From Mycolicibacterium aromaticivorans JS19b1 = JCM 16368 (GTDB lineage Bacteria; Actinomycetota; Actinomycetes; Mycobacteriales; Mycobacteriaceae): a DNA stretch of 64,000 bases. Positions 17,879 to 25,846 of this stretch are shown here, in pieces (the stretch's first letter is position 1; every line of letters begins with the position of its first letter). A program made the position numbers and the translations under genes. The notes beneath the pieces were generated by a model. The model did not search any database. It was not told where the DNA came from and saw nothing but the letters and a program-made list of their open reading frames with translations. The stretch covers positions 2,046,001 through 2,110,000 of the forward strand of contig NZ_JALN02000001.1 of assembly GCF_000559085.1 (NCBI RefSeq), in the 5' to 3' direction.

Positions 17879-18765
17879 CCAAGATGCAGTACACCATCAG
17901 CATCGCGTTCAGCCCGCTGGACCAGCTGATCGAAATCGCCAAGGCGGCTGAGGAACTCGGCTTCGACAACATCGCACTGCCGGACTCGATCTTCTATTTC
18001 GAGGAGCAGTCCGTCGACTATCCCTATACCGCCGACGGTAAGCGGATGTTCGACGAGAACTCGCCCTGGGTCGACCCGTTGATCCTCGCGGGCGCGTTGG
18101 GGGCGGTGACCTCGAAGCTGCGGTTCTACACCAACGTGATGAAACTCGGCTCGCGCAACCCGCTGCTGCTGGCCCGCCAGGTGGGCTCCGTGGCGAACCT
18201 GACCAACAACCGGTTCGGCTTCGGCGTGGGGATCGGCTGGGCACCCGAGGAATTCGAGTGGTGCGGGGTGCCGTATGCCAAGCGCGGCAAGCGCGTCGAC
18301 GAGATGATCGACATCATCAAGCTGGTGCTCGCCGGCGGCATGGTGGAGCACCACGGTGAGTTCTACGACTTCGACCGGCTGCAGATGAGCCCGGCGCCGT
18401 CGGCGCCGGTGCCGTTCTACGTCGGCGGCCACACCGATGTCGCACTCAGGCGTGCGGTCCGGATCGGCGACGGCTGGACCAGCGCGATGATGACCTGCGA
18501 CGAGTTGGCCGAGACGATCTCCACGCTCAAGAAGCTGCTGGCCGAGGCCGGCCGCGCCGACGACCCCTTCGAGTACCAGGCGGTCTGCATCGACAAGTTC
18601 GGCGTCGACGGTCACCGCGATCTGGTCAAGGCGGGCGTCACCGACTACATCGGGATTCCGTGGGTGTTCGAGGGGCTGCCCTTCGACGCGCCGGTGGACA
18701 AGAAGATCGACTCGATGAAGCGGTTCGCCGAGACCTACATCCACTCGGGCTGGCAGGAGCAGTGA
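17875..18765 (+). CDS. LLM-class F420-dependent oxidoreductase
   Basis: A 296-residue luciferase-like protein: MTKMQYTISIAFSPLDQLIEIAKAAEELGFDNIALPDSIF, then FYTNVMKLGSRNPLLLARQVGSVANLTNNRFGFGVGIGWAPEEFEW and PFYVGGHTDVALRRAVRIGDGW. It is joined by ATGA to ltp3 and by GTGA to the next gene, so it belongs to the ltp operon under the KstR site at 14607. It resembles flavin or F420 enzymes acting on lipid substrates. It is a different subfamily from the LLM gene at 13531-14562. Its reaction in sterol catabolism is not known to me. Confidence 0.85.
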
Positions 18766-19163
18766 GTTCACCGGCCCACGAGGCGGGACGGCGATCCCGC
18801 GAGGCGGCCATGGCTCGCGACAAGGAGGCATGGCTGGCGGTGTTCGCCGACGACGCGATCGTCGAAGATCCCATCGGCCCATCGCATTTCGACCCTGAAG
18901 GCAAGGGTCACCGCGGCAAGGAAGCGATCGCGAAGTTCTACGACATGGCGATCGCCCCCAGCGCGCTGACGTTTAATTTCGAGAAGACATACCAGTGCGG
19001 CAACGAGGAAGCCAACGTCGGCCACATCGTGATCGAGTCCAGCGGATACCGGGTGATCGCCGAGGGCGTCTTCACCTATCGCGTCGACGATGAGGGTAAG
19101 GTCGTCGCGCTGCGCGCGTACTGGGAGTTGGACAAGGCAACCGCCAGCGCTCAGAAGATCTAG
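18762..19163 (+). CDS. SnoaL/ketosteroid-isomerase-fold protein
   Basis: A 133-residue NTF2-fold protein: REAAMARDKEAWLAVFADDAIVEDPIGPSHFDPEGKGHRGKEAIAKFYD, then a beta sheet ending VFTYRVDDEGKVVALRAYWELD. The pattern (alpha-cone then VEDPIG and RGKEAIAKFYD) is typical of SnoaL-like polyketide cyclase/KSI relatives, and the pocket acid may be in VEDP. Start is the GTG at 18762 overlapping the preceding TGA (GTGA). It closes the ltp operon. A double-bond isomerase or hydratase on a sterol CoA ester is plausible but unproven. The 3' end overlaps a convergent zinc-ribbon gene by 4 bp. Confidence 0.85.
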   Translation: MSSPAHEAGRRSREAAMARDKEAWLAVFADDAIVEDPIGPSHFDPEGKGHRGKEAIAKFYDMAIAPSALTFNFEKTYQCGNEEANVGHIVIESSGYRVIAEGVFTYRVDDEGKVVALRAYWELDKATASAQKI

Positions 19164-19294
19164 GCGGCGGGCGCGGTCGCTTCGACGTAGGCCACCGGCC
19201 ATTGCGCTGGTGCCGGTGCGGCCAACGAACAGGCCGCACACACGGCCGCTCCGATGGTGGGATAGCCACACGCCGGGCAGATATCGAGTGCCAT
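19160..19294 (-). CDS. 44-residue zinc-ribbon microprotein
   Basis: A short frame reads MALDICPACGYPTIGAAVC then AACSLAAPAPAQWPVAYVEATAPAA. It has two CxxC knuckles, Cys6/Cys9 and Cys19/Cys22, enough for one zinc ion, followed by an Ala/Pro-rich tail. GGAGGA sits about seven bases before the ATG (on the minus strand), which supports translation. It lies between the ltp operon (4-bp tail overlap) and the gamma-carbonic-anhydrase-like gene. I know no function for it. A zinc ribbon this small usually works by contacting a partner protein or nucleic acid. Confidence 0.7.
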   Translation of the reverse strand: MALDICPACGYPTIGAAVCAACSLAAPAPAQWPVAYVEATAPAA

Positions 19295-19379
19295 CCTCAG
19301 TCCTCCACGCGCTACGCCTTGTCAGGTAGCGGTGACATACCCGGCGCCGAAATCGGCCAAACGCCGGGAGACGGGGATC

Positions 19380-19904
19380 TCAGACGTCGTCGAGGCCTGT
19401 CAGATAGCGCTGGGCCAGATCCTGGTAGGCCTTGGGGTTGATGTTCACCCAAACCTCGGCCCGGGTTCCGGCGATCGGACCCTTGACCTTCGCCGGTGAT
19501 CCGGTGACCAGCACCTCCTCCGGGATGTGGGTGCCGCCGACCACCAGTGAGTGCGCAGCGATCATGCTGCGGGCGCCGATCACCGCACCGTCGAGGACCG
19601 TGCAGTGATTGGCGATCAGGGCCTCGGCCCCGACGTGCACCCCATGGATGGTGCACATATGCGCGATCGTCGCCCCGGGACCGATATCCACCGGGATGCC
19701 CGGCGGGGCGTGCAGCACCGACCCGTCCTGCACATTGGCGCCCTCCCGGATCACGATCGGCGCGTAGTCCCCCCGCAAAACCGTGTTGAACCACACCGAT
19801 GCGCCGGCCTCCACGGTCACGTCTCCGATGAGTACCGCAGTGGGCGCGACGAAGGCGGTCGGATCCACCCGCGGTGAACGCCCTTCGAACGAATACATCG
19901 GCAT
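19380..19904 (-). CDS. Gamma-carbonic-anhydrase-like left-handed beta-helix protein (Rv3525c type)
   Basis: A 174-residue hexapeptide-repeat protein. Repeats run from VAPTAVLIGDVTVEAGASVWFNTVLRGD to GAVIGARSMIAAHSLVVGGT. Candidate metal histidines are in GSVLHAPPG, ATIAHMCTIHGVHVG and LIANHCTVLDG, as in gamma-class carbonic anhydrases. It matches Rv3525c. The ATG at 19904 (MPMYSFEGR) fits the family start; an upstream ATG at 19958 would add 18 residues. It is divergent from kshA. Activity is uncertain, as many such homologues bind metals or act as acyltransferase relatives. Confidence 0.82.
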   Translation of the reverse strand: MPMYSFEGRSPRVDPTAFVAPTAVLIGDVTVEAGASVWFNTVLRGDYAPIVIREGANVQDGSVLHAPPGIPVDIGPGATIAHMCTIHGVHVGAEALIANHCTVLDGAVIGARSMIAAHSLVVGGTHIPEEVLVTGSPAKVKGPIAGTRAEVWVNINPKAYQDLAQRYLTGLDDV

Positions 19905-19979
19905 CGTCCAGATATACCGCACTTCAGGTGGGTAATCCGCTGCCAGTGCTGCTCTCATTGCGCGAAGAGTCGGAAAAAC

Positions 19980-20001
19980 TGTAACGTGTTCTAGTTAGAA
20001 C
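19980..20001. promoter_or_regulatory. KstR operator of kshA with an overlapping palindrome
   Basis: TGTAACGTGTTCTA (19980-19993) fits TNNAACNNGTTNNA. A second perfect inverted repeat, GTTCTA-GT-TAGAAC (19988-20001), overlaps its right half. kshA begins 24 bp downstream. Confidence 0.85.
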
Positions 20002-20024
20002 CTACGAGTTGGAGGGGCGCGAGG

Positions 20025-21167
20025 GTGACAAGCGGCATTCGCGAGATCGACACTGGAACCCTGCCGGACCGGTACGCCCGGGGCTGGCACTGCCTGGGCC
20101 CGGTCACTGACTACACCGACGGCAAGCCCCACCCGATCAACGCGTTCGGGACCAAACTGGTGGTTTTCGCCGATTCCAACAACGATGTGCACGTTCTGGA
20201 CGCGTACTGCCGGCACCTGGGCGGCGACCTGTCGCAAGGCACTATCAAGGACGACGCCCTCGCGTGCCCGTTCCACGACTGGCGCTGGGGCGGCGACGGC
20301 CGTTGCCGCCTGGTCCCCTACGCCAAGCGGACCCCGCGATTGGCCCGCACCCGGTCCTGGGAGACCGACGTGCGCAGCGGGCTGTTGTTCGTCTGGCACG
20401 ACCACGAGGGCAACCCGCCACAGCCCGAGGTGCGGATCCCGGAGATCCCGGAGTACGCAGGCGGCGAGTGGACCGAGTGGAAGTGGAACTCGATGCTGAT
20501 CGAGGGCTCCAACTGCCGCGAGATCGTCGACAACGTCACCGACATGGCGCACTTCTTCTACATCCACTTCGGTTTGCCGACGTACTTCAAGAACGTCTTC
20601 GAGGGCCACATCGCCTCGCAGTACCTGCACAACGTCGGCCGGCCCGACGTCACGCTCGGCGGCTCCGCCTACACCGAGTCACACCTGGATTCCGAGGCGT
20701 CGTACTTCGGCCCGTCGTTCATGATCAACTGGCTGCATAACAACTACGGCGGCTTCAAGGCGGAGTCGATCCTGATCAACTGCCACTACCCGGTGACCCA
20801 GGATTCGTTCATGCTGCAATGGGGTGTGATCGTCGAGAAGCCCAAGGGCATGGACGACGCCATGAGCGACAAGCTGTCGGACGCCATGGTCGTCGGTGTC
20901 AGCAAGGGCTTCCTCCAGGACGTCGAGATCTGGAAGCACAAGACCCGCATCGACAATCCACTGCTCGTCGAAGAAGACGGCGCCGTCTACCAGATGCGCC
21001 GCTGGTATCAGCAGTTCTACGTCGACGTCGCCGACGTGACGCCCGACATGACCGACCGCTTCGAGCTCGAAGCGGATACCGCCCCGGCCAACGAGAAGTG
21101 GCAGGTTGAGGTTCAGGAGAACCTCAAGAAGCAGGCTTCTTCTGAAGGACAGCCCACCCAGGTGTGA
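20025..21167 (+). CDS. kshA: 3-ketosteroid 9alpha-hydroxylase oxygenase KshA
   Basis: A 380-residue Rieske oxygenase. The Rieske ligands are Cys62/His64 (YCRHLGGD) and Cys81/His84 (CPFHDW). The mononuclear iron site is NVTDMAHFFYIHFG with Asp173, His176 and His181. KshA with its reductase KshB 9alpha-hydroxylates androstadienedione, which triggers opening of ring B (established). KshB is not in this window. Start is a GTG with GGAGG about ten bases upstream. The next gene overlaps its stop (GTGTGA). Confidence 0.95.
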   Translation: MTSGIREIDTGTLPDRYARGWHCLGPVTDYTDGKPHPINAFGTKLVVFADSNNDVHVLDAYCRHLGGDLSQGTIKDDALACPFHDWRWGGDGRCRLVPYAKRTPRLARTRSWETDVRSGLLFVWHDHEGNPPQPEVRIPEIPEYAGGEWTEWKWNSMLIEGSNCREIVDNVTDMAHFFYIHFGLPTYFKNVFEGHIASQYLHNVGRPDVTLGGSAYTESHLDSEASYFGPSFMINWLHNNYGGFKAESILINCHYPVTQDSFMLQWGVIVEKPKGMDDAMSDKLSDAMVVGVSKGFLQDVEIWKHKTRIDNPLLVEEDGAVYQMRRWYQQFYVDVADVTPDMTDRFELEADTAPANEKWQVEVQENLKKQASSEGQPTQV

Positions 21168-21628
21168 ACATGAGCCCCGAGGAAACGCCTGACGTCGACG
21201 ACCTGGCGCGGTCCATGCTCGAGCTTCTCGGTGTGCACGAGCACGACGAGCCGCACGAGCACAGCGACGATGCGTCTGGATCATGGTCCAAGGCACCGGG
21301 TTTCGCCGCGGATCCGCAGCGGATGGCTGCCGTCCAGGAATCGACCCGCCAGGACCGGGAACGGTACCTGTCGGCCGGCCTGGTCGAGATCGACTGCCGG
21401 TTCTGCCACATCGCGGTGAAGGTCAAGAAGCTCGGTGCCGCCCACACCGCGGTGCAGTGGAGCAGCGAAGCGCAGCAGCGGTGCGCCTACTTCGCCGAGA
21501 TCCGGGAAGCGGGCGGCAGCAGCGCCCGCACCCGGTCCTGCCCGAAGTTGTCCGACAGCATCAGACATGCTGTGGCAGAAGGCTGTCTGGAGGAGTACTC
21601 CAGCGCACCCGCCCCCGGCGACGGCTAA
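21164..21628 (+). CDS. Conserved protein following kshA (Rv3527 type)
   Basis: A 154-residue soluble protein with an acidic His-rich N-terminus (VHEHDEPHEHSDD), a conserved middle (QESTRQDRERYLSAGLVEIDCRFCHIAVKVKKLG) containing CRFC, and later single cysteines in QRCAYF, RSCPK and EGCLEEY. It matches Rv3527, which also follows kshA. The cysteines and histidines suggest metal binding. Start at GTG 21164 (overlapping the kshA stop) or ATG 21170. Function unknown; cotranscription with KshA suggests a role with the oxygenase. Confidence 0.75.
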   Translation: MNMSPEETPDVDDLARSMLELLGVHEHDEPHEHSDDASGSWSKAPGFAADPQRMAAVQESTRQDRERYLSAGLVEIDCRFCHIAVKVKKLGAAHTAVQWSSEAQQRCAYFAEIREAGGSSARTRSCPKLSDSIRHAVAEGCLEEYSSAPAPGDG

Positions 21629-21633
21629 GCCCT

Positions 21634-21696
21634 CGCCGAAACCGACGTTTCGCCGCGAAAGTGGGAGTAGATCGCGACATTTCGTCGATCTCGGCG
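21634..21696. terminator. Degenerate hairpin between convergent genes
   Basis: Arms at 21634-21647 and 21683-21696 pair at 12 of 14 positions around a 35-base loop. The site lies between the convergent Rv3527-type and sulfotransferase genes, where a bidirectional terminator or a repeat relic would sit. No U-tract is seen. Confidence 0.35.
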
Positions 21697-21700
21697 CCGG

Positions 21701-22837
21701 CTACAGCCCCTTGAAGCGCTCCTTGACCTGTTCCTCGGTCAGGCCGTAGTCGGCCAGCGAGTAGGTGTGCTTGGGCGCACGCGGGCCCTGCTTGCTTTCC
21801 TCGTCCGTCCGTTGGATCGCCGCGCGGGCATCGTCGGTCAGCTCGATACCGAAGTGCGAGTAGATCTTTTCCACGGTGCTGATCGGTTCGCGGATGAGCT
21901 CGAAGTAGTCGACATCGTAGAACTGCGCCGGATTGTGCTTGGCGCGTTCGGTGTTGAACAACTCCAGCCCGCGCGACCAGGTCTCCAGTGAGTCGGCGCC
22001 GATGACCTCGTCTTTGAACGTGTTCGACCAGCCCTCGGTGGTGTGCTGGGCCAGCGAGCACATCGAGGCCATGATCGTCTCGGCCGGCCGGTGGCACTGC
22101 AGGATCAGCGCATCCGGATAGACGGCGAACACCGCGTCCAGGGCGAACAGATGGCTGGGATTCTTGAGAACCCAACGCTTTTCGGGATCGTTGAGTCCGA
22201 TCAGCTGCAGGTTCTTGCGGTGCCGCGCGTACGACTTGGTCCAGTCCTGTCGCGCAAGCCATTGCGCATACGTGGGCACGTGCGCGAGCGTCTCGTAGGA
22301 CACCGAGTGCACGGACTGGCGCAACAGCTGCCAGCACTCCTCCACCTCGTCCGCGGTCATGTAGTGCAGGCCCGTGTAATCCGGGTTCTCCTCATGCGCC
22401 TTGGTGAACTGTGCGTCGATCTGCTGAAAGACCGGGTTGTCCTTCCACGATTCCCGCGGCGGCCGGGGTTGCGGGAACTCCGCGAGCCAAAGCTCCAGCC
22501 CCTGGTGCCTAGGATCCCCGCACAGCAACCGGTGCAATGCGGTGGTACCGGTGCGCGGCAGGCCGGTGACGAAGATCGGACGCTCGATCGGGACGACGAC
22601 GTGCTCCGGATACTGCTTGAAGGCAGCCTCGGAAACAAGTCTGGCCACCAACGCATTTCGCACGAAGAACCGGTGCATCTTGCTACCGAGCTCGGTCAGG
22701 TCCGCATCGTTGCGGAACGACTCGAGCAGCACGCTCAGCGCCTCTTGATAGTTGTCGTCGTCGACGCCGAAATCGTCCATACCGGTGGCTTTGACCGCCG
22801 AGGCGATCAGACTTTCAACACTCAGGAAGTCAGCCAT
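21701..22837 (-). CDS. PAPS-dependent sulfotransferase family protein (Rv3529c type)
   Basis: A 378-residue sulfotransferase-fold protein. The 5'-phosphosulfate loop is PIFVTGLPRTGTTALHRLL at about residues 86-104; the 3'-phosphate-binding part is probably ILQCHRPAETIMASMCSL. It matches Rv3529c. Its ATG shares one base with the stop of the upstream SDR gene (TGATG), so it is coupled to it in a three-gene run (DUF1214-SDR-sulfotransferase) below a perfect KstR operator. Acceptor unknown; a steroid or lipid hydroxyl is possible. Confidence 0.85.
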   Translation of the reverse strand: MADFLSVESLIASAVKATGMDDFGVDDDNYQEALSVLLESFRNDADLTELGSKMHRFFVRNALVARLVSEAAFKQYPEHVVVPIERPIFVTGLPRTGTTALHRLLCGDPRHQGLELWLAEFPQPRPPRESWKDNPVFQQIDAQFTKAHEENPDYTGLHYMTADEVEECWQLLRQSVHSVSYETLAHVPTYAQWLARQDWTKSYARHRKNLQLIGLNDPEKRWVLKNPSHLFALDAVFAVYPDALILQCHRPAETIMASMCSLAQHTTEGWSNTFKDEVIGADSLETWSRGLELFNTERAKHNPAQFYDVDYFELIREPISTVEKIYSHFGIELTDDARAAIQRTDEESKQGPRAPKHTYSLADYGLTEEQVKERFKGL

Positions 22838-23619
22838 CAGTTGTGATACTCCCCGCAGTTGACGTCCAGTGTCTGCCCGGTGATGCCGTTGGACAGATCA
22901 CTGGCCATGAACAGGATCGCCGATGCGACCTCGTCCTCGGTGGGGAGCCGCTTGAGATCGCTGTTGACCGCGGCCGCCTTGTAGATCTCGTCGACGGTCG
23001 TGCCGTACTTCCCGGCCTGGTGCTCGAAATAGCCTTGCAATGTCCCGCCCCAGATATAGCCGGGCAGCACGGAATTCACCCGGACGCCCTGGGGGCCGAG
23101 TTCACTGGCCAACGACTGAGACATCGACAGCAGCGCCGCCTTGGCCAGCTTGTAGGCGCCCTGCTTGGGGTCGGAGTGCCGCAGCACCATCGAGTTGACG
23201 TTGACCACCGAGCCCTTGGCCTCGACCAATGCCGGGGTGAATCCCTGGATCAGCCGCAGCGCACCGAGCACCGTGAGCTCCACCGTCTCGCGGATGTGAT
23301 CGAACGAGGTGTTGGCGAACGGCTTCATCGACGGCACCTTGAACGCGTTGTTGATCAACACGTCGACCTTGCCGTAGGCGGCCAGGGTCTCCGTGACCAG
23401 GTTGTCGACCTGAGCCTCGTCAGTGATGTCGGTGCCCACCGACAGTGCGCGGCGGCCGAGGTCGGTGACCTGCTTGGCCACGTCGTCCAGACGCCCGACC
23501 GTGCGTGCCGCCAACACCAGGTCGGCGCCTTCCTCAGCACATCGGCGCGCCAGGGTGGTGCCCAGCGCGGGACCGACGCCACTGATCACGACGACCTTGT
23601 TCTCGAGCAAGCCGGCCAT
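22837..23619 (-). CDS. Short-chain dehydrogenase (Rv3530c type)
   Basis: A 260-residue SDR. The cofactor loop is VVISGVGPALGTTLARRC, a variant of GxxxGxG; LINNAFKVPSM replaces NNAG; the active site is NVNSMVLRHSDPKQGAYKLAKAA, i.e. Ser-Tyr-Lys. Start at 23619, which follows the DUF1214 stop by four bases with GGTGGGG upstream. Probably oxidises a hydroxyl on a sterol-derived intermediate; the exact substrate is not evident. Confidence 0.88.
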   Translation of the reverse strand: MAGLLENKVVVISGVGPALGTTLARRCAEEGADLVLAARTVGRLDDVAKQVTDLGRRALSVGTDITDEAQVDNLVTETLAAYGKVDVLINNAFKVPSMKPFANTSFDHIRETVELTVLGALRLIQGFTPALVEAKGSVVNVNSMVLRHSDPKQGAYKLAKAALLSMSQSLASELGPQGVRVNSVLPGYIWGGTLQGYFEHQAGKYGTTVDEIYKAAAVNSDLKRLPTEDEVASAILFMASDLSNGITGQTLDVNCGEYHN

Positions 23620-23623
23620 GTGT

Positions 23624-24751
23624 TTACCCCACCATCCTGTTGCCAATTAGTTTTTGACGCAGTGCGATTCGCTGACGCCAGTCGTCTTTGGAGATCTTGT
23701 TCTGCTCGTAGTAGGGCAGCTTGCCCGCGACCTCGCCGAGATCGACGATCTCCATCGTCGGGCCGTCGGCCTCGGTCAACGCGCGCGACACTCGCTGCCA
23801 GCGGAACTGCAGGTAACCCTTGCCATGCCCGAGCGTTTCGACCCAGTTGGTCACCCCGGGGCTCTTGTCGGCGACGACGATCCGGATCTTGCCATCCGGA
23901 TCCGCTTGCGCCTGAGTGCCGTTGAGCGAGGTCTGGTGGTTGATGTAGTCCAGCGAGATGTACCAGAGGCTACCGAGCTGGAAGCCGAGGTACGGTGCGT
24001 CAGTGACCGGCAGCGTGATGACGATCGCCTGATCTTCGGTGATGTCGTAGTGGCCGACCGACGAGTATTGGGTGGCCAGCCCACCCGGGGTGAGCCGCGG
24101 CGCGGTCAGGGTGTTGACCGGCAGGTTGTCGTAGAACCACTTCGGGAACTGGAGCCACGTCTTCACACGTTGCACGAGCTGCTTTCCTGCTGTCGCCCAG
24201 CGTCTTTCGATCAGCTCTTTGGTCAGCGCCGGCGGCGCGGTCCCCGCGGTGTCGGTGCGCGCGATAGCGAAGCTGCCCCGCTCGGCGGACCAGTCGTTGT
24301 AGACCTCCCGAATGACCAGCTGCGCGTTGCTATCCGGGGTGAACCGCCACTCGAAGGTGCCGTCGGCGGCGATGTCGAGCTTGCGGTCGTCGAATGCGGT
24401 TTCGCTGTCCGGAACCACTTCGTCGGTGTACTCGCCACCGAGCAGCTGAAAGCTGACGTCGGTGGTGGTCCCGCGCTTACCGGTGACGACGTACTCGTTG
24501 CCGGCCACCACCCGGGTGCCGAAGTACATGGTGTCCGGATTGTCCAGGCCCATTTTGGTGAACGGGCCGGTGCCCGAGTGAAGGAAGGGATGGTCGCGGT
24601 CGTAGTCGAAGGCGACGTGCGTGCACGCCGCGACACAGCCGGCCAGGTACTGCAGGCCCTCCAGCAGGTCCGCCTCACTCTCGATGAAGTCGGCTTCCTT
24701 CACCAGCCGTTCGGACTCGGCAATGGCGTCCACCAAGGGCTGTGTGTACAT
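23624..24751 (-). CDS. DUF1214-domain protein (Rv3531c type)
   Basis: A 375-residue protein with the DUF1214 beta-rich C-terminal half: PYLGFQLGSLWYISLDYINHQTSLNGTQAQADPDGKIRIVVADKSPG and WVETLGHGKGYLQFRWQRV. It matches Rv3531c, a KstR-regulated gene in M. tuberculosis. No catalytic motif is recognised. The ATG at 24751 (MYTQPLVDAI) follows GAGGCGG. First gene of the run ending in the sulfotransferase. Confidence 0.82.
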   Translation of the reverse strand: MYTQPLVDAIAESERLVKEADFIESEADLLEGLQYLAGCVAACTHVAFDYDRDHPFLHSGTGPFTKMGLDNPDTMYFGTRVVAGNEYVVTGKRGTTTDVSFQLLGGEYTDEVVPDSETAFDDRKLDIAADGTFEWRFTPDSNAQLVIREVYNDWSAERGSFAIARTDTAGTAPPALTKELIERRWATAGKQLVQRVKTWLQFPKWFYDNLPVNTLTAPRLTPGGLATQYSSVGHYDITEDQAIVITLPVTDAPYLGFQLGSLWYISLDYINHQTSLNGTQAQADPDGKIRIVVADKSPGVTNWVETLGHGKGYLQFRWQRVSRALTEADGPTMEIVDLGEVAGKLPYYEQNKISKDDWRQRIALRQKLIGNRMVG

Positions 24752-24805
24752 GACCGCCTCGCGTTTCAAAATTGGACCGCACTGGTACGTTCTTGGGACT
24801 GAGAC

Positions 24806-24819
24806 TAGAACGTGTTCTA
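24806..24819. promoter_or_regulatory. KstR operator, perfect palindrome
   Basis: TAGAACGTGTTCTA is the consensus KstR site with no mismatch. It lies 54 bp before the DUF1214 start on the minus strand and 56 bp before the IclR gene on the plus strand. Confidence 0.9.
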
Positions 24820-24841
24820 ATCTCAGTCAACCAAGCATGTG

Positions 24842-24869
24842 TTCCATATATGGAATATAGAGGTAGGAT
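24842..24869 (+). promoter_or_regulatory. IclR-type operator palindrome and leaderless -10
   Basis: TTCCATATATGGAA (24842-24855) is a perfect 14-bp palindrome. TAGGAT (24864-24869) is six bases before the ATG at 24876 and fits a leaderless promoter. The palindrome sits upstream of the -10 and is probably the IclR autoregulation site. Confidence 0.65.
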
Positions 24870-24875
24870 TTTGCA

Positions 24876-25787
24876 ATGCCGGACGGCTCCGCTCCTGGTC
24901 GATCATCGCCCCCCACGCAACGCGTGGTGGCGATCCTGGATTTCCTGGCCAAGCATCCACAAGACAAGTTCGGCCTGTCGGAACTCTCTCGACGATTGCA
25001 ACTTGCCAAGCCGACCTGCCTCGGCATCGTCACGACGCTGACCGAGTCGGGCTACCTGGTTCGGGACGCGGCCGACAAGACCTACCGGCTGGGCCCCAGC
25101 CTGATCGCGCTCGGTCACCTCGCCCAGGAGTCGTTACGGGTCAATCCGGCGGCACGCGCTGAACTCAGCAGGCTGTCGAAGACGTTCGAGACCACGGCGG
25201 CGCTCGCCGCTGTCGTGGACGACCGGATCACGCTGCTCGAGTTGGTCGGCCCACCCGGTTCCGATGTCGGGGTGCGTGTCGGGCAGAGCTACCCGTTCGC
25301 CCCGCCGGTGGGCTTGATGTTCGTGCTGTGGGACGACGAAGCACTGCGCGGGTGGCTCGGTCGCGCGCCGACCATTCCGCTGCGTACGGAGACGGAGCGA
25401 CTGGACCGCGTCATCGCCGAATGCCGGACCGCCGGATACCTCGTCGAACGATTGACCCCCGGCGGCCAGCGGCTGTATGCGTTGATGGCGGGCATGTCCA
25501 CCTCGATGCCCGACGAACTGCGTGCCCTCTTGGGCGAGTTGATCTCCGATATCGGTGAGCGGGTGTACTTGCGAAGCGAAACCGAGGGGCCGGGGTCGCG
25601 CCAGCGGCACGACGTCAGTGTCATCTCCGCACCCGTCTACGACCACCACCACCGGCAGGCGATGGTGGTGTCGCTTCAGATCGGTCGCGCTCTCACCGAT
25701 TCCGAGATCGCCAAGCATGCAAAGGGTTTGGTGGCGACCGCCAACGCCCTCACCACACAGCTCGGTGGCACCAAACCGCAGTGGTGA
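24876..25787 (+). CDS. IclR-family transcriptional regulator
   Basis: A 303-residue regulator. The N-terminal winged helix reads TQRVVAILDFLAKHPQDKFGLSELSRRLQLAKPTCLGIVTTLTESGYLVRDAADKTYRLGPSLIALG. The effector domain follows, with RELETVAL-like ETTAALAAVVDDRITLLELVG, VGVRVGQSYPFAPPVGLMF and VSVISAPVYDHHHRQAMVV. It starts at a leaderless ATG. It is divergent from the DUF1214-SDR-sulfotransferase run and could regulate it together with KstR. Not part of the M. tuberculosis locus at this position. Ligand unknown. Confidence 0.88.
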   Translation: MPDGSAPGRSSPPTQRVVAILDFLAKHPQDKFGLSELSRRLQLAKPTCLGIVTTLTESGYLVRDAADKTYRLGPSLIALGHLAQESLRVNPAARAELSRLSKTFETTAALAAVVDDRITLLELVGPPGSDVGVRVGQSYPFAPPVGLMFVLWDDEALRGWLGRAPTIPLRTETERLDRVIAECRTAGYLVERLTPGGQRLYALMAGMSTSMPDELRALLGELISDIGERVYLRSETEGPGSRQRHDVSVISAPVYDHHHRQAMVVSLQIGRALTDSEIAKHAKGLVATANALTTQLGGTKPQW

Positions 25788-25846
25788 TCTGGCGGGGCCT
25801 AGCCCGACGGCGGCGACCACAGCTCCCCGATGACGGCCGGCAGTGC

